Part shown: in pieces, positions 22,666-35,300 of the stretch
Layout of the letters: the number at the start of each line of letters is the position of its first letter
Position numbering within the stretch: the stretch's first letter is position 1
From: Nectonema munidae
Taxonomy: Eukaryota > Nematomorpha > Nectonematoida > Nectonematidae
NCBI GenBank assembly: GCA_030549495.1
Contig: JAUIRK010000970.1
Span: forward strand, 250,001 to 314,000
DNA length: 64,000 bases
Direction: 5' to 3'
Translations under genes and position numbers: made by a program
Notes under the pieces: generated by a model
Databases searched by the model: none
What the model was told of the DNA's origin: nothing
Seen by the model: the letters and a program-made list of their open reading frames with translations, nothing else

Positions 22666-22972
22666 GCCTATGGATGCTGCGATCAGTAAAAGTTTCAAAG
22701 TATATTACAAAAGATTACAAACACGTTGTTACTCTACTCAACAAAGACGATACTTACAACAGGAAAAAATGGGGAAAACAGAGTGTAGCCACCAAACCTG
22801 GAAGAAGAAGAAATACGTTGTTGGTTTATGTGCCGTGTTAAAAACGAGCAGCTTTACAGTGCGCACCGCTTTGGAAATGATCAAAACAGCTTGGAACAAT
22901 GTTCAGGTCTGGGGAGTCGGGGGGCAATTTCAGATTCCGATCCAAGAGCTTAAAAAAATCGATTTCGACTAA
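22666..22972 (+). pseudogene. C-terminal end of a Tigger/pogo-type DDE transposase, possibly a terminal exon
   Basis: The peptide begins QPMDAAISKSFKVYYKRLQ. 'QP(L/M)D-x-x-I-x-x-x-FK-x-Y-Y' is the third-acid region of the DDE domain in pogo/Tigger/CENP-B-type transposases (third acidic residue = the D of QPMD). It then continues TVRTALEMIKTAWNNV, matching the 'A-x-x-x-I-x-x-AW-x-x-V' helix that follows in that family, and stops at 22972. Immediately upstream is TTATTCTTACTTCAG, a good splice acceptor, with no conserved peptide in front of it. AATAAA occurs about 290 bp downstream near 23266. It may be the last exon of a spliced or domesticated gene, or a fragment that happens to lack stops. 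I cannot tell which from this window. Confidence 0.55.
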
Positions 22973-25900
22973 AGAAAGGGCACTCCATTTGCAATTATAT
23001 ATATACATATATCCTCTCTTGTGAAATCCTATATAAGAGGCTCCCTGGCCTTTTGAATGTATACACGATTTCCATTTCTTTTTCTTTTATATATCATGGA
23101 GTCTATATCCTATATATGTATTTAAATTTGTCTTGTGCTTTATGATTATAAGAATGGAAAAAATCGACTATGTGATTTTTATCTCTTTACTGATGTAACA
23201 TAACTGAAATACTTTGTCTATTAATTCCACTCTCAATTTTTTAATGTGTGTTTTATATACCTATTAAATAAATATTTCCTTTCCTTTCCGATGCATATGC
23301 GTACAAAAATAAAACAATTTTTTCTTCATTTAAAATGATAAAATGAATTATGTTCTAATATTTAAAAAACCGAGATTGACTCCTAAATTTTATATATAAA
23401 TCTAACATTTATAATTGCTGCAGTCATACTTCAATTTTACGTTCTTCACATCATAAGCGGAAATTAAAAATTCAGGAAAAGGCATCTCTATCATGCAAGA
23501 ATTACAAAATGATTTAAATTCACTGGCTGATACTTCACAAACTCCTTCAATGTTGGTGAGATAGCTCCTTTATTGAACGTTGACGATATGATGAAAATAG
23601 TAGAAGACTCAAAAATGAAGCATGCTTCAAAGCGAAGGGGAAAAGGTTTAGTGACCTCTCAAGTGCAAGAAATGGTTTTGCCGCTGCTATGCGCTATATG
23701 GAGCAAAATCCTAATATGGCTAGAAATCTTCTAGAAAATTTATGGACTGCAAAGACAAAAACATTGTAAAAACGGGAAAGTGGACAAAAGACTTTTTTGG
23801 TACAAAAACTTAAAATAATAAATTGTTTTGTTTCCTCTTATTTTTGTTTAAAGGACAAATTCAAGAATTAACAAAATATTATAGAATAAACAGTTTATTG
23901 CGCTATATGTTGTTTCAATTTTCCGTCATCTTCGAAGATCCGTCATTATTTTCAGGAACGAATGGTGACGCAAAAACGTGGCTTGACTGTATTGTAATAT
24001 ATTTGAAAAATAGTCCGTTATTTTATTTTAAATGAATTTTCAATTTAATTTAAATATGTACATATATGGGTGTACAAAAAAAGTTTGAATTACCGTACGT
24101 CAAATATGATGAACAAATTGAAGAAATTAGACTTGTTTAACGCGAAAAAGCGTGGATGTTTGAAGCTCTTGTAATGAGGTTTGAAAGATCTTAAACAAAA
24201 ATGCAACGTGGAAGGTTAGCTATGAAGAGCTAGTGCTCTAAGGTCAATACTAAAAGCACAAGGATGTCGTATGGAAAGTTCTACATTTTGCATAACACAT
24301 GTACGCAGCTTTCATGAAACTTATCAAGGTGCATTCCATTTTAGCAAGAATTACAACCACACAAAGAAACAAATATTTACTGCTTTAGTAATAAGGGATA
24401 AAAAGACGTAAGTGAGATGTTGAGTTGTGACAGAGCGTAAATTGAATGTATAGACATCGATTGTACACCACTTTCATTTTTATTTAAATTTCCTTATGTA
24501 ATTATCTTTTGTTCAGAACTTTTTTTGTTTTTTTTATTTTCAAGTTAACTTTGTTTATTAAATAATATGTACACATTTAACCAAAACCTTAGAGGCTGGG
24601 GAAGCAAAACTTAGAATTAAATTGGAATCAACTTTAGGTTCATTAAATTTTTGAATAATTAAATTATTTTATTTAAAATGTAATAATAATTATATATGTA
24701 TATTAATTATTACAATTAAAGTATTGATTATTTCGTTTTTAGTTTAAATACATAAAAAAGTGTGCCCTTTTTTAAACTTTTCATTTATGTTGGTAAAAAT
24801 TACAAAATATATCTCACTTTTTTTGTAGGTTTACTTGGTTTTCGGTGAAATGTGTATTCCATGAATTGTGTATGTCGCTGAATTCACCGGCTTCCAAATA
24901 TTTTAACAATATAAACGGCATGAGTTTTTTACCGGAGTTTTCACAAAGAATTTCTAGATCCCATTGTTACGAATTTTAGTCTGAAACGTTTCATAAAAAT
25001 TATCGTCGAACTTATTTCACCCAAAGAGCTTTAAATGAATGGAATACTCTAAGTGGTTCTTAACCACGGCCCTCAACCTCTTGTTTTGTGGCCCACATAG
25101 CAAAGTTGTATGAAAAATGGACTAAGAATATCATATTAAAATAGTCAAAATTTCGCAAATTTATTGATTTATTACTTATAAATAATATGGTACAGTTTAA
25201 GTAACTAGAATAATATTTTAGAGTTAATTAAAAACGATTTTATAAAAACCTATTTTCTCCTATTGATGGGGGCTTCTAGTGCAATGTTGGTTATTAATTT
25301 GGTCATTTGTTAAAAATTCCATGAAGTCTTCTGATGAAATAGGAAATCTTAATACAGTCATTATCTTCAAAAGCAAGCTTAATGAAGTTTGTTCTTATAA
25401 AAGATTTCTTCTTCTTTTCTAACCACTAATTTTCAGAATGTAATTTATATTGATTTAAAAACATATTTTTTGACAGAATAATCAAAATATTTTAACATAT
25501 TGAAAGAAACTTTTGACTTAATTATTAAAATTTTTATTACACAAATAAGATCCTTTCTGTGAAAATTCTTTAGTTTTAAAAGGAAGCAGAATATAATAAT
25601 GGAAAAATTTAGTATTTGTTTTAAGTTATAAAAAAATTAAATTGCTTCAAATAGTGGAGTTATGATAGTTTAGTGTTTTTTCAGTTGGGTATCAAGAGGG
25701 AACGAAAGAGCAGTCATAATCGTGATTTATTTCTATATTAATATATATCTAGGGTTGTAAGAATTAAAATAAAGAAAGTATGGAAGAAAAATAATAATTA
25801 AAAAAAACCGTCAAAATTAACATCCGCCCCATGTGGCACTTTTATGTATATATTCTATATTTAATTGGAAATTTATTTAACATTGAAAATAATCCTTCAA

Positions 25901-26915
25901 CATATGTAGGTGATATTCGGAAAAAAACGTTCAAATGTAAAGATTAATATTTGAAAAATTCTGAAAGTTATTGAGTAAAATGATTTGTCTTTGAAAAGAT
26001 AAATAATTCTCCAAATTTTTGGTTTGTTAAGCGAAATTTATTAAGAAATGATTTTCTAACATTTCAAGAACCTAAAAAATTCATTTTATTGACCCCAAAA
26101 AACTACAAAAAAGAGAAGAAAGTCAAAAAAAGATTCATAATTGATAATCCGTTACTTTTTTGTTTTGGCCGAAAAAACTGACTTTATTGACTTTTGTTGA
26201 CCTAGTAATAAAGCATTATTTTCTAAAATTTAGTATATATCAAATTAAATTTAGAATAAAATTGTTTTTACTATTTAGTCGACTCATTTGATTAGAGCGA
26301 TTTATTCTTTTAGACACTGACAGTATTTGAGACTGAATGACTTCGAGACTGCCAAAATTTAATAAAGAAAACCGAAGTTCAAATAAAAATCAAAGTAGAA
26401 GCTTTGAACAAAGGGGAAATTTCAGAAAGACAAAATAGAACTAAAATTGGCGTATATATATTGGACAAAAATACAATTTTTTAGAACCCGCATTTACAAA
26501 GAGATGCCCTTATTACATCTGGCAGAGTGACAAGGCATTTTTTATGTCAGCAAAACTTTGTCAATATTCTAACCACAAAGCGAAGGCTCTCACTTTGAAA
26601 AATAATTTTAAAGAGAAGCCACGAAAACATTCTGCACTACTATAAAGGTTCGGGGGCAATTCCGCTTCTGGACAGTCTTAAGACAATTAATATCAATATA
26701 TGGAGAAGCCGAGTTGTCTTGAGTCCGAATTGACTTGCTTCCATTAAAAACACATAACTAAACATTTTTCAAAACAAACTCATCAAAGCTGTTAATGTGC
26801 TTGCTAAACCCTTATTTATTATGTATAAATGCGCAAAAATTAATTAATAATAATCATTGTATATAAATAAATTTAAATTCTTGATTTGGATAAATTTCAC
26901 AAATTAATCCGCACC
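22973..26915. other. AT-rich spacer, mostly unrecognised
   Basis: No gene supported. A lone hAT-type end (AAGTGGTTCTTAACCACGGC) starts at 25051. Around 23.45-23.78 kb and 24.06-24.40 kb base composition is less AT-biased and short open stretches occur, but I recognise no domain in them. Confidence 0.4.
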
Positions 26916-26919
26916 CCTA

Positions 26920-27100
26920 ATGAACTAATCTAGGTGACTTTTTGTTGAAATTATTTCAATTTCTGTTTAATTGATTTTTTGATGTAAGTAAACGTAAATC
27001 TTCATAGAACAATTATGAAGGAAAAAACAAAGTCAGTGCCTAAAATCAATTAAACCGAAATTGAAATAATTTCAACAAAAAGTCACGTAGATTAGTTCAT
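26920..27100. mobile_element. Hairpin MITE with ~57-bp terminal inverted repeats
   Basis: ATGAACTAATCTAGGTGACT at 26920 is repeated in reverse complement ending at 27100. The arms agree over about 57 bp (through TTTAATTGATTTT) with only two or three mismatches, separated by about 65 bp. There is no coding capacity and no obvious target duplication, so the superfamily is unknown. Confidence 0.82.
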
Positions 27101-28160
27101 TTTTTCATAAATTACATGAGTGTGTGTATTAAAACTGTTTTCTGAACAATTATTCTTAATTGATCCACAAAGGTATAGAAAATCACTATTCCAATAAGCA
27201 ATAAGATCTTCACAGACTGAATGAAAATACCCTCATCGCAACTTCATTATGCGTATATACAAATAATTTTTTATCTTAAATTTTTTTCTTTTTTAGCCTT
27301 TGAATACGAGAAAGATAAATATTTAATTGATAAAAGTAATGAGGGTATATTGAGAATATTTCAGCAATATTATGGTATTACATTATCTCGGATAAGATTT
27401 GCCATCAAAAGCATTGTTTCTTTCACAATTCGCATAATTTCATCATCCGAAGAGCTTTTTTTTAATTTTCTATTCGGTTTAAAAAAGCTTTGACGGTATA
27501 TTATATAAATTTCTAAAGTAGTAATATTTGAATACGGTGTGTATATTGTATACTTTTATAGTTACTTATTTATAATGCCGGAAAAACAGAAGGAATACAA
27601 AAAGACTATAACAAAAAGGTAAAAAAGACTGCTACGTATACTAGTTGAAAAAATGAACACTTGATTCACAAGTTTTTTTGCTTTTTCTGTTGAAAGTCGA
27701 TTTCTCAACATGCTTCAAATATGCGAAAGTATTGAAAATGATCTATCGAAATCTTCAACTGTCAGGGAACGAATAAAAGCATAAATGCTTAATTAGAAAA
27801 AGCATGCGGCACCAGAGGTGTTATCAAAAAACGGTTTTTGTCATCAATTGAAAAAAGAAAACGCAAAACTGATCAAGTGTTTATTTTTAGAGTTTTAAGG
27901 TAAACATTTTTTTTAAAAATGCCATTTTTCTTTTAGAGTCGGTTTTACGCTGATGGGTTTTATTGGGCTGGATAAAATTGCGATCTTTTTATACGCCTGT
28001 GAGCAATAGGCTGAAAGCGATAAAACCTTAGAATATGGATGGGTTTGATTCTTCATCATGAGATCCCTAAATGAAAAATTAATATTTTCCTGATTAGAAT
28101 TTCTCTAATCATCATTAAATATTTTGAAATCTTAGGATGCCTTTATCTTCAAGCACAAAC
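27101..28160. other. Unrecognised AT-rich stretch
   Basis: Nothing recognisable. The open frame at 27221-27493 has low-complexity composition and no motif. Confidence 0.4.
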
Positions 28161-28168
28161 AATATTAA

Positions 28169-28583
28169 GTGGGTTCAGAATATAATATAATTGTTTTCAA
28201 AATTGAGAAAGTCCAAAGGTCTATCACTAAAGACATTCATGATTTGAAAGACCTAAGCTACAAGGAAAGACTCATGAAACTAAATCTACATTATTACTTA
28301 TTCTATCGTTTCAAAAGGAGAGACCCGTTTATAACATCCTTCATGGAAAGATGCTCATCAACTCTAGAATTTTACCTGATTTTTCAAAAAGAAACCAAAG
28401 ATTCAACTCTCCAAAATTTCAGAAATCGTTTTGAAAAAAGTCCTATTTAAGAAGGTTTTTCTCTGAAAGAATGATTATGACTGGAATTCACTTCCTGATG
28501 ATATTGTTAATGCTCCAAACGTATATGATTTTAAGAACAAATTCGATGAATTTTGGAAGGACAGAATGTTTGAGCTCTGCTAA
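28169..28583 (+). pseudogene. LINE 3' end: C-terminus of a non-LTR reverse transcriptase ORF2
   Basis: The peptide has IEKVQRSITKDIHDLKDLSY then KERLMKLNLHYY. This corresponds to the 'E-x-VQRR-AT-K-x-x-x-x-L-x-x-LSY-EERL-x-x-L-x-L' segment that follows the RT domain in Jockey/CR1-type LINEs. After one frame change it ends NDYDWNSLPDDIVNAPNVYD then FKNKFDEFWKD and a stop at 28581-28583, the typical ORF2 tail ('WNSLP-x-x-V-x-x-A-x-x-x-x-FK-x-x-LD-x-xW'). The 3' flank includes ATGTTATGTTATA, which may be the element's own short-repeat tail. It is strongly 5'-truncated, as usual for LINE insertions. Clade assignment between Jockey and CR1-like groups is uncertain. Confidence 0.68.
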
Positions 28584-29050
28584 ACATTGCATTCTCCCCT
28601 TTACTCAGAAGCGATAATAATTAACAGGATCTACCTACTTTTGCTAATAAATTACGTCATGTTATGTTATAATGACTAATGAGGTACTTTGAACATTTTT
28701 GCCTTTCGAACTTCGGTTTACAAAATTAATTCCCTCGTTAAGTCCAATTCGTGATTTTAAATACATTTTTGTCATGGCCGAAAAGCAATAGGATTGCAAA
28801 GATTTTGATTCCTTTCATAATGTGCACCCTTTTGACTTCTGGGAGGGTATGGGTGGCTAGAGCCTCTTTAATCCACATCTGTATCCGCTACTGTATTATG
28901 CACAAGTTTTTTATAAAAACACTTTTTTAGCTTTTTTATTTGCAAAATCATTGAAAATAGTTTCATAATAATCAATAGATTTAACAATTTCCATTTCTAT
29001 AGGCATAGTTAATATAATAAAGAAACGGTCTCAAATAGTAGATCTGTCAC
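28584..29050. other. Spacer with an unpaired hAT-type end
   Basis: Read on the minus strand, CAGTAGCGGATACAGATGTG begins at 28893, resembling CAGTAGCAGATGTGGA at 34166 on the plus strand. The intervening sequence shows no gene. Confidence 0.4.
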
Positions 29051-29059
29051 TGCTTGCGC

Positions 29060-30200
29060 GTGGCGCAATTTCATAAAATGCGCTAAAACTAGCGCTGCTT
29101 CAATCGTACTCTTCCGCCAACGTTTTTTCGAAAGGGTCGTAAAATTTTTCATATTTTCTTTTTGACGGACATTTCTCCGAACTGCAAATGTAGATTCTTT
29201 GTTTGTCTCAATGCTCCTTCTTTTTCCTGGACATCAATAAATTTTGAGATATTGGTGTTTTTACATGCTATATGGATTGTGACAGACTAAATGAAATCCT
29301 TCTATTTGTTCGTGGTAATTTATCTATGACACTATTTCTCATATTCCAAAACTCCATGTGTAAAGTGCATCCTAATAGTTTACCAGCAACTAATAAATTC
29401 CATTGGTATTAACTTGCTATCACAAACTTCCTCGAAAGCATTAGCACAAAACATTCTGATTAACGGCGAAAATTTATTGTAAGTGCTGTAGTTACTATTA
29501 AGACCCAAACCACAAATTCGTTGATAAACATTCTGGCACATATGGAAAAGGCAGCCAAGAGTTTCATAACATATGAAAAAACCTTTGGAAATGTCAAAAT
29601 CATTCATCACTTCAGTGGGATTTAAATTTGAGAGAAGCTCTTTCCGTACCATAAAGGCTCTATCATAAGTTTTCTCTGTTTTGTCACGTAATAAAATACG
29701 CACATGAGGAAAGACTTAAGGTATATAATAATCAGAATTTGATAGCATTCGTTATGTGAAACCTTGAAAGTTCTATACATTCGCAAGTAAAGAGAGCTTT
29801 GTAGATCTTTTATTTTAAGGTCTTTGTCAGAACCAAATACTAAAATTCTTTTGTCATCGTATCTTCGAATAAGTTACTCAGTAAAAAAACTTCACCATCA
29901 CTAAAACACGAAATGATTGTGGTAGTTGGAATGCAGTGCGTGTCACAAGTTAAGGAGAAGCTCCAAAAGATTTAATTGGCCATTTTTTAACTGCCCTTAA
30001 AATTGTTGGCAAATTAGATATTTCTTTTGTTTTTTAGGAATTTTTATTTGTAAAGAAGTTTTCCAAGACCGAGACTTTGGAGAGAGATTTTTCTGAGACC
30101 GATTTTGCCTAGCACCGTTCCCAATTAAAAAGAACTGCTTATGAACAAACAAGCACATCCATCTCATTGTGTTCTTATTTTTTTTAGATCTTATGCAATT
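29060..30200 (-). pseudogene. Mutator-like (MULE) transposase relic
   Basis: At 29380-29703 the minus strand reads DKTEKTYDRAFMVRKELLSN, then NPTEVMNDFDISKG, then ETLGCLFHMCQNVYQRICGL followed by GLNSNY. These match the MULE transposase core ('KTEETY-x-x-x-F', '..x-DFE-x-A', 'GC-x-FH-x-x-Q-x-x-x-R-x-x-x-x-GL-x-x-x-Y'), including the second catalytic Asp (D-F-D) and the conserved C-x2-H. Upstream pieces (29720-29860) give RRYDDKRILVFGSD, the segment before the first Asp. Downstream pieces (29080-29340) resemble the C-terminal 'TN-x-x-EG-x-H' region. A FLYWCH-type N-terminus may lie near 30150-30200 but is not clear. Several frame changes and stops make it non-functional. Terminal repeats were not found. 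Confidence 0.65.
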
Positions 30201-30395
30201 TACGTTGGTGACGGAACTTCCTTCATGTTTGTTTTTTTAAAAGCCGTAATATTTTATTCATACAATGCACAGATCATAAAAAATATACATGTAATGTGTA
30301 TACTGTATAGTTAAAAGAGCTTGTTTTGATTTATTGCAAGTAAGAACATAAAATACCAATGCAAACTGTGTAGTTCAGGGACACTTGTGTATCAA

Positions 30396-30460
30396 GACAA
30401 TTCGGTCATTGAACAATTCGGCCTGGAAACATTTCGCCCTTTGACAACTCGGCCTCAATG
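30396..30460 (+). repeat. Four imperfect copies of a ~16-bp CAATTCGG-type repeat
   Basis: ACAATTCGGTCATTGA, ACAATTCGGCCTGGAA, ACATTTCGCCCTTTGA and ACAACTCGGCCTCAAT follow each other head to tail. It is a short degenerate tandem repeat with no known role. Confidence 0.75.
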
Positions 30461-32040
30461 CAGTATTAATATCAATTTACTTTGAGCAGAATTTTCCAGA
30501 TGCGCAATTATCTTTTTTGTAATAATTGACTTGCTTTCAAACTGTGGTTCTTGTAATGGGTCGCAATAAAAAGAATTTGAAAAATACTACTTAATTAAAA
30601 CAATTTTTAAAAGGTTACAGATCAACAAAGTAAAAAGTTGTGACAGATAAGAGATATTACATTTTTATGCCTGGCTAATTGTCCTTATTAAAATTTTTAA
30701 CTAGGCCAATGTCGATTTGTGACCACTGGGTAAACTACATTAGCCAATACTGAGCAAAGGTCCACTGGAGACCACGGGGCAAATATACGCCTCTTAAACT
30801 TTTAGTAATAGTTTAATATGTGATTTTCGTTTAAGGATCCCACCCTAATTTATGTTTGTCTTTGTAATTTACTATTTCTATTAGGTTCTTGAGCTGTATT
30901 TTCCCAAGTACTATCATAAATACAGAAAAGTAGCGCGCTTATAGTGGTAAAGGCATGGCTTCCTTGTGAGACAAGAACTATCAAAACCTCACAGTTGATC
31001 ATTCTTTGCATTTTAATGATCCGATCACAAGTGGATTCACAAATCTCATTGAATCTTTTCGTTTTGTGCGAAACACCGCAATAAGGAAGAAAATGGAACA
31101 AGACATTTCCATATGGATTCATATTTATGCAAATTTTTGTGGTGAAAACTACATATCTCTTTTTTGCTCATAAGAAACTGAAAAAATGGAGTAGTAAAAG
31201 TTTGTTACAAAAATCAAATTTTGAGTATACTCAAAATTTCTTATAAGTTTCATTAATTTTTCAATGTCTTTTTTTATTTTTCAAATTTAATGATTATATA
31301 CGCCCAAACATTATTGATGGAAGATCCTTGCTTACTTCTAGACAAATTTTGGCAATTATTGAAAAAAAGGCTGTAAACATCTGGCTCTGAATATTTATCC
31401 CCACAAAATATGCAGAGATTGTTTTAAGTAGTACTTTTTAGTGAAGTTAAAAAAAAAGAACCAGTTTCTTATTTTTGGCTTATTCATGTAAAAATTTTGA
31501 AAGAACTGAAAAGGCCTGAAAATAACGCAATAAACGTTTTTTGAAACATAAACAGATAAATAATGGTAAAAAATTTGAAAGTTATGCACTGTTTTTTTTT
31601 TGAAAAAATTGAATGAATATAATAATTTTGTAGAGCTCGCCCAAAAAAAGCCACCTTGTTTGTATTGCTTAGCATTTAAAAAGAAAACTTTATTGTAAAA
31701 TGTTTCTTAAATGCCCAAATGTATATAGTGATATTGTAAATTTTCAAACTCAATAAATTTCCTTTTTACACTGTCTTCTTTTCATTTTAGGCTGGCTGTC
31801 TAAAATATCTCGGACTCCGAAAAAAGTAGTTTTTGGTATTCGAAAGAAAAAAGCAACTTCTAAGAGTATTATTTATTATTCATTTACATTCCCCACATGG
31901 GAGAGGAAAAATAAGTGAAAAGCACACAAATTATGTAGAAAGAATGAATGTCTGCCTGTCTATTGAAAATGCTGTTGTGTTGGCATGAATAGCGACTGCA
32001 ACGAGATTTATCTTGGAAAAGAAAGTTCACTCATATCGAT
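30461..32040. other. AT-rich spacer upstream of the fibulin gene
   Basis: No coding region supported. Open frames at 30850-31122 (minus) and 31395-31675 (minus) show no family motif. Confidence 0.4.
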
Positions 32041-32050
32041 CATCAGCCCT

Positions 32051-32095
32051 CACGTGCTACTTTTTCAGAGATCCATCATGGGCAAGGTGACGTCA
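32051..32095 (+). promoter_or_regulatory. Candidate fibulin promoter elements: E-box and CRE palindrome
   Basis: CACGTG at 32051-32056 and the full palindrome TGACGTCA at 32088-32095 lie 160-200 bp upstream of the fibulin start codon, in a local rise of GC content. TGACGTCA is the classical CREB/ATF site and CACGTG a bHLH site. Function is inferred from position only. Confidence 0.35.
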
Positions 32096-32253
32096 GTGCT
32101 GCAAAAAGCAAGGATTGACAGATGTATATCCCTTTATCTCTTCACTCATCGTTTTTGCTGACTTTAAAATGAATTAAACCAGTTGTTGTCCCCTCTCTCC
32201 CTTTTATCTCCTTATTCCTTCGCTTCCTGCCTTTGCTCATATTTGCCCTTCAG

Positions 32254-32302
32254 ATGAAGCTCACACTTTTTTTCTTATTCCTCTCCTACACAATCAACTT
32301 TT
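32254..32302 (+). CDS. Fibulin exon 1: start codon and signal peptide
   Basis: Sixteen codons, [16 protein letters not shown], plus one base: a short N-region with one Lys, then a hydrophobic core, as in a signal peptide. The donor GTAAGA leaves phase 1, which exactly fits exon 2 (T + AT = Tyr). Joining directly to the exon at 42 kb would fail, which supports the intermediate exon. Confidence 0.72.
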
Positions 32303-35300
32303 GTAAGATCAACGTTAGATTCTATCTTTATCCTCTCAAAAGATTATATTGATTTACTACTACACTTAGGTAGTAAATTCTTCAGATGTCCTGCTTTTTC
32401 GGAAGTGCCCCAGCTAACGCTCAAAAAAGCCTTAGGCGCATATAATAAGGAAGGCTAAAATAAAACCTTACGATTTTACACATTGATATATGAAAACGAA
32501 ATTTATTTTGTTTCTATTTTTTAGCAAAGTTCGACCAAGTTCATTTGGATGAATCGTATTTGTAACATCTTTTTTCCTCATCATTCATTTTTCCTATATT
32601 TTAATGGAGATATACTGAGAATCTCAATTTTGTTAATACGTCGCTAACTTTTTGGCCATATTCTCGGTTATGAAGATGTGTGGGAGATTTTCATCCGTAC
32701 ATATAACGAAATAGTGTTTCGCAAACTGCGGTAATTAACTGCCAGATTTAAGACAATCTTTTTTGCCATCTGCTACTCCCTTGATATGTATAATTTTTCC
32801 CTCAGTTCTCTCCTGGAATCAGTGTAAATCTAGATGGCCTTTTTTTGGATGGACGAATTCACTTAGACGAAAATTTATTCCGTTTAGTTTAGACCAGAGA
32901 TGGGCAAACTAGAGCCCGTCAAACATTTTTATGCCACACGCTGAGAAAGTTACAATCTAAAGTTATTTAAGAATTTACTATGATTGATGCCCAAAATTGA
33001 TCGCTTAAAATTTTGAGATATTCCTACTAGAAGATCATTGATTGTTTTTACTTGATCATTGATTGATTTCTTTTTTCTCCTATTTTTACTCTTTCTTAGT
33101 TGAGTTAGAGTGGCGTAGCCAGAAAATAGAAGTTGAAGGGGCAGACAAAGAATTTGGGGGGGGGGGGGGGGCAGACATTTTTATAGGTAAAGCAGACATT
33201 TTTACCAAGAAAGAATGTAGTTAAAGCACATGTACTTTAAGAATTTGAGTAATGTGATATCAATAAAAAAAATTTTTATTTTTATTTGGAAATAATGAAG
33301 TATCACACAAATTAATTTTTTTGGAAGAAAAATTTCAAGATTTCATTGTTGACAATTTTTTGTGTACTCTTTTATACGAAACAAGCATAAGATTCTTCTT
33401 TCTTTCATGCAGCATTGAGCATCGTTGACTTCTTGAAACTCTTTGTTTTACAGGTGTATTGGCATAATATCAGTTGTTAGAAAGTCGTCAACTGAGCAAA
33501 ATGTTAGTTAGAGGAAAGAATCTTCGACACATTTGTTTTCTTTTAGCAAGAATATGCTAACATATTGAGGCCGCTAAACAACTACATACATATCAAAACA
33601 TTCTAAAAATTCAAAAGTAATTAATGTGTATAATACATTTTGATCTGTTAATTATTTTTAAAAGAATAGTTTTAAAAAATATCATAGTCACATTTTCTTA
33701 CATATGTTTAAATAAATTTACCAAACAAAAATTTTGATGAGCAATCCTTTTTTGCGTGCTTAAAAGTATTTAAAACAAAACAATTACTTTAAATATTAAT
33801 GAAAATTAAGTCTTGCATATTTTATATATCCCTTATTAAATCTTTTTTCGCTTTCATACCTGAATAAGAAAGCTCGCTTTTTGTTTCAGTCATTTTTACA
33901 CTTATAAATTGGTTGATTATTTTCACTCATTTTGCGTTTTTTTTTTTACAAAAATGAAAAACTGTTCACAAACCCCCTGAGACGTAGCCATGGAATCCTC
34001 AGCGGTTCGTGAACCCAGGTTAAGAACCGCTGTTTTAGAACTATTTGTCTTTGTCATGATACTTTTTATGAAATTGAAGTATTATTTACTTTTTGTATGC
34101 TTGAATTCATTTAATAAAAATAGCGTTTAACGGTTTATTATTCAACAAGAATACTAAAATGTGATCAGTAGCAGATGTGGAGCCCCCCTCCGCCCTCCCT
34201 AACCTTGGTCCCAATTTTTAGAATTTTGTAAATGATCAATCACGCTTTGTTTACGATTTTCTGAAAGAAAAGTTGTACTTCAGGTGCATAAGATGATATA
34301 AGTAAACATTCACTGGGGAAACCGAAAGATACTCTGCCAGACGAATCCATTTTCTCAAATACTCACAAAAAATGCAATTAAAATTTGATATAAAATCGCC
34401 TTGGGTGAGTGCTTATTCAAGCGCATTTTTTAATGTAATTTTTATAATGCCATTTCCCTATTTTGTCTAATGCTAACTTTGAGAGAATTTTTTTTCATTT
34501 TAAAAGCTTAGCATCTTTATTACTTTCAATTTACTTTAAGATGTTGAGTCGCGATTATTCTACGAAAAGTGTTGTCTTAATGGGAAAAGCCTTGGGCAAA
34601 AAAGTTCTTGTACTTCTCCAGGACGTGTCGAAAGTAAATCCAGTCAAGTATGTCAGGATATATTCTAAGTGGGCGTATGTTTTGTATTAGGAAAGATATT
34701 TAGGATAAAGTGTGCTACAAGTGTAACCGAAAATGGTTCTATAAATATAAAAGATTCACTTTGTTCGCGTCTGAGATGCTAATTTGATATAAAGTAGTTT
34801 TCGTGATATAACGATAATGCTATTTTGGAAAATATATTTTTAGTAATCATACCTTTTTCATGTTGATTGATATCGCAACTAAAAAGGAAATAAGTTTGTA
34901 TTAACTAAATTGCAAGAAGCAACAAAAGGAAAAGGTTTCAATTTCGGAAAATATATATTTTAAAAGGTATCATCGTCATTTGGACTAAAATTGGCAAACG
35001 AACGCTAATTTCAGCTTTTCTAGCACCAAGATATAATAGCAAACAGAAATTTAAATATTAAAAATAGCATTCAAAGAGATTAATGGAAAATTATTTGTAG
35101 AAAACGTTTACACTAATGTTTCTGCACTTATCTATAGCAGTGGTCACCAACCTTTTTTTTTGAAGCGAACCGTATCACCCAAAATTTAAAAAAAATGCTG
35201 GCCTGAATATTGAAAAGTTAAAAATACTGGCATTATGAAATTCCTATTGAAACTTGTTTAAAATAATATAAAGCAAACTTAATTAAATTTAATAGTCAGC

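Noticed and set aside
26370-26640. Possible Tc1/mariner N-terminal helix-turn-helix remnant (KVEALNKGEISERQNRTKIG)
   Set aside because: The resemblance to 'I-x-x-L-x-x-x-G-x-S-x-R-x-I-A-x-x-L-G' is weak and no DDE part follows.
29380-31675. Minus-strand frames at 30850-31122 and 31395-31675 as genes
   Set aside because: Low-complexity AT-rich composition and no recognisable motif. Only the 29380-29703 frame has family similarity (MULE).
34463-34690. 75-codon plus-strand open frame as an independent gene
   Set aside because: Fibulin exon 2 lies inside it in another register and has splice sites, compatible phases and the anaphylatoxin Cys pattern. The longer frame has no family similarity.
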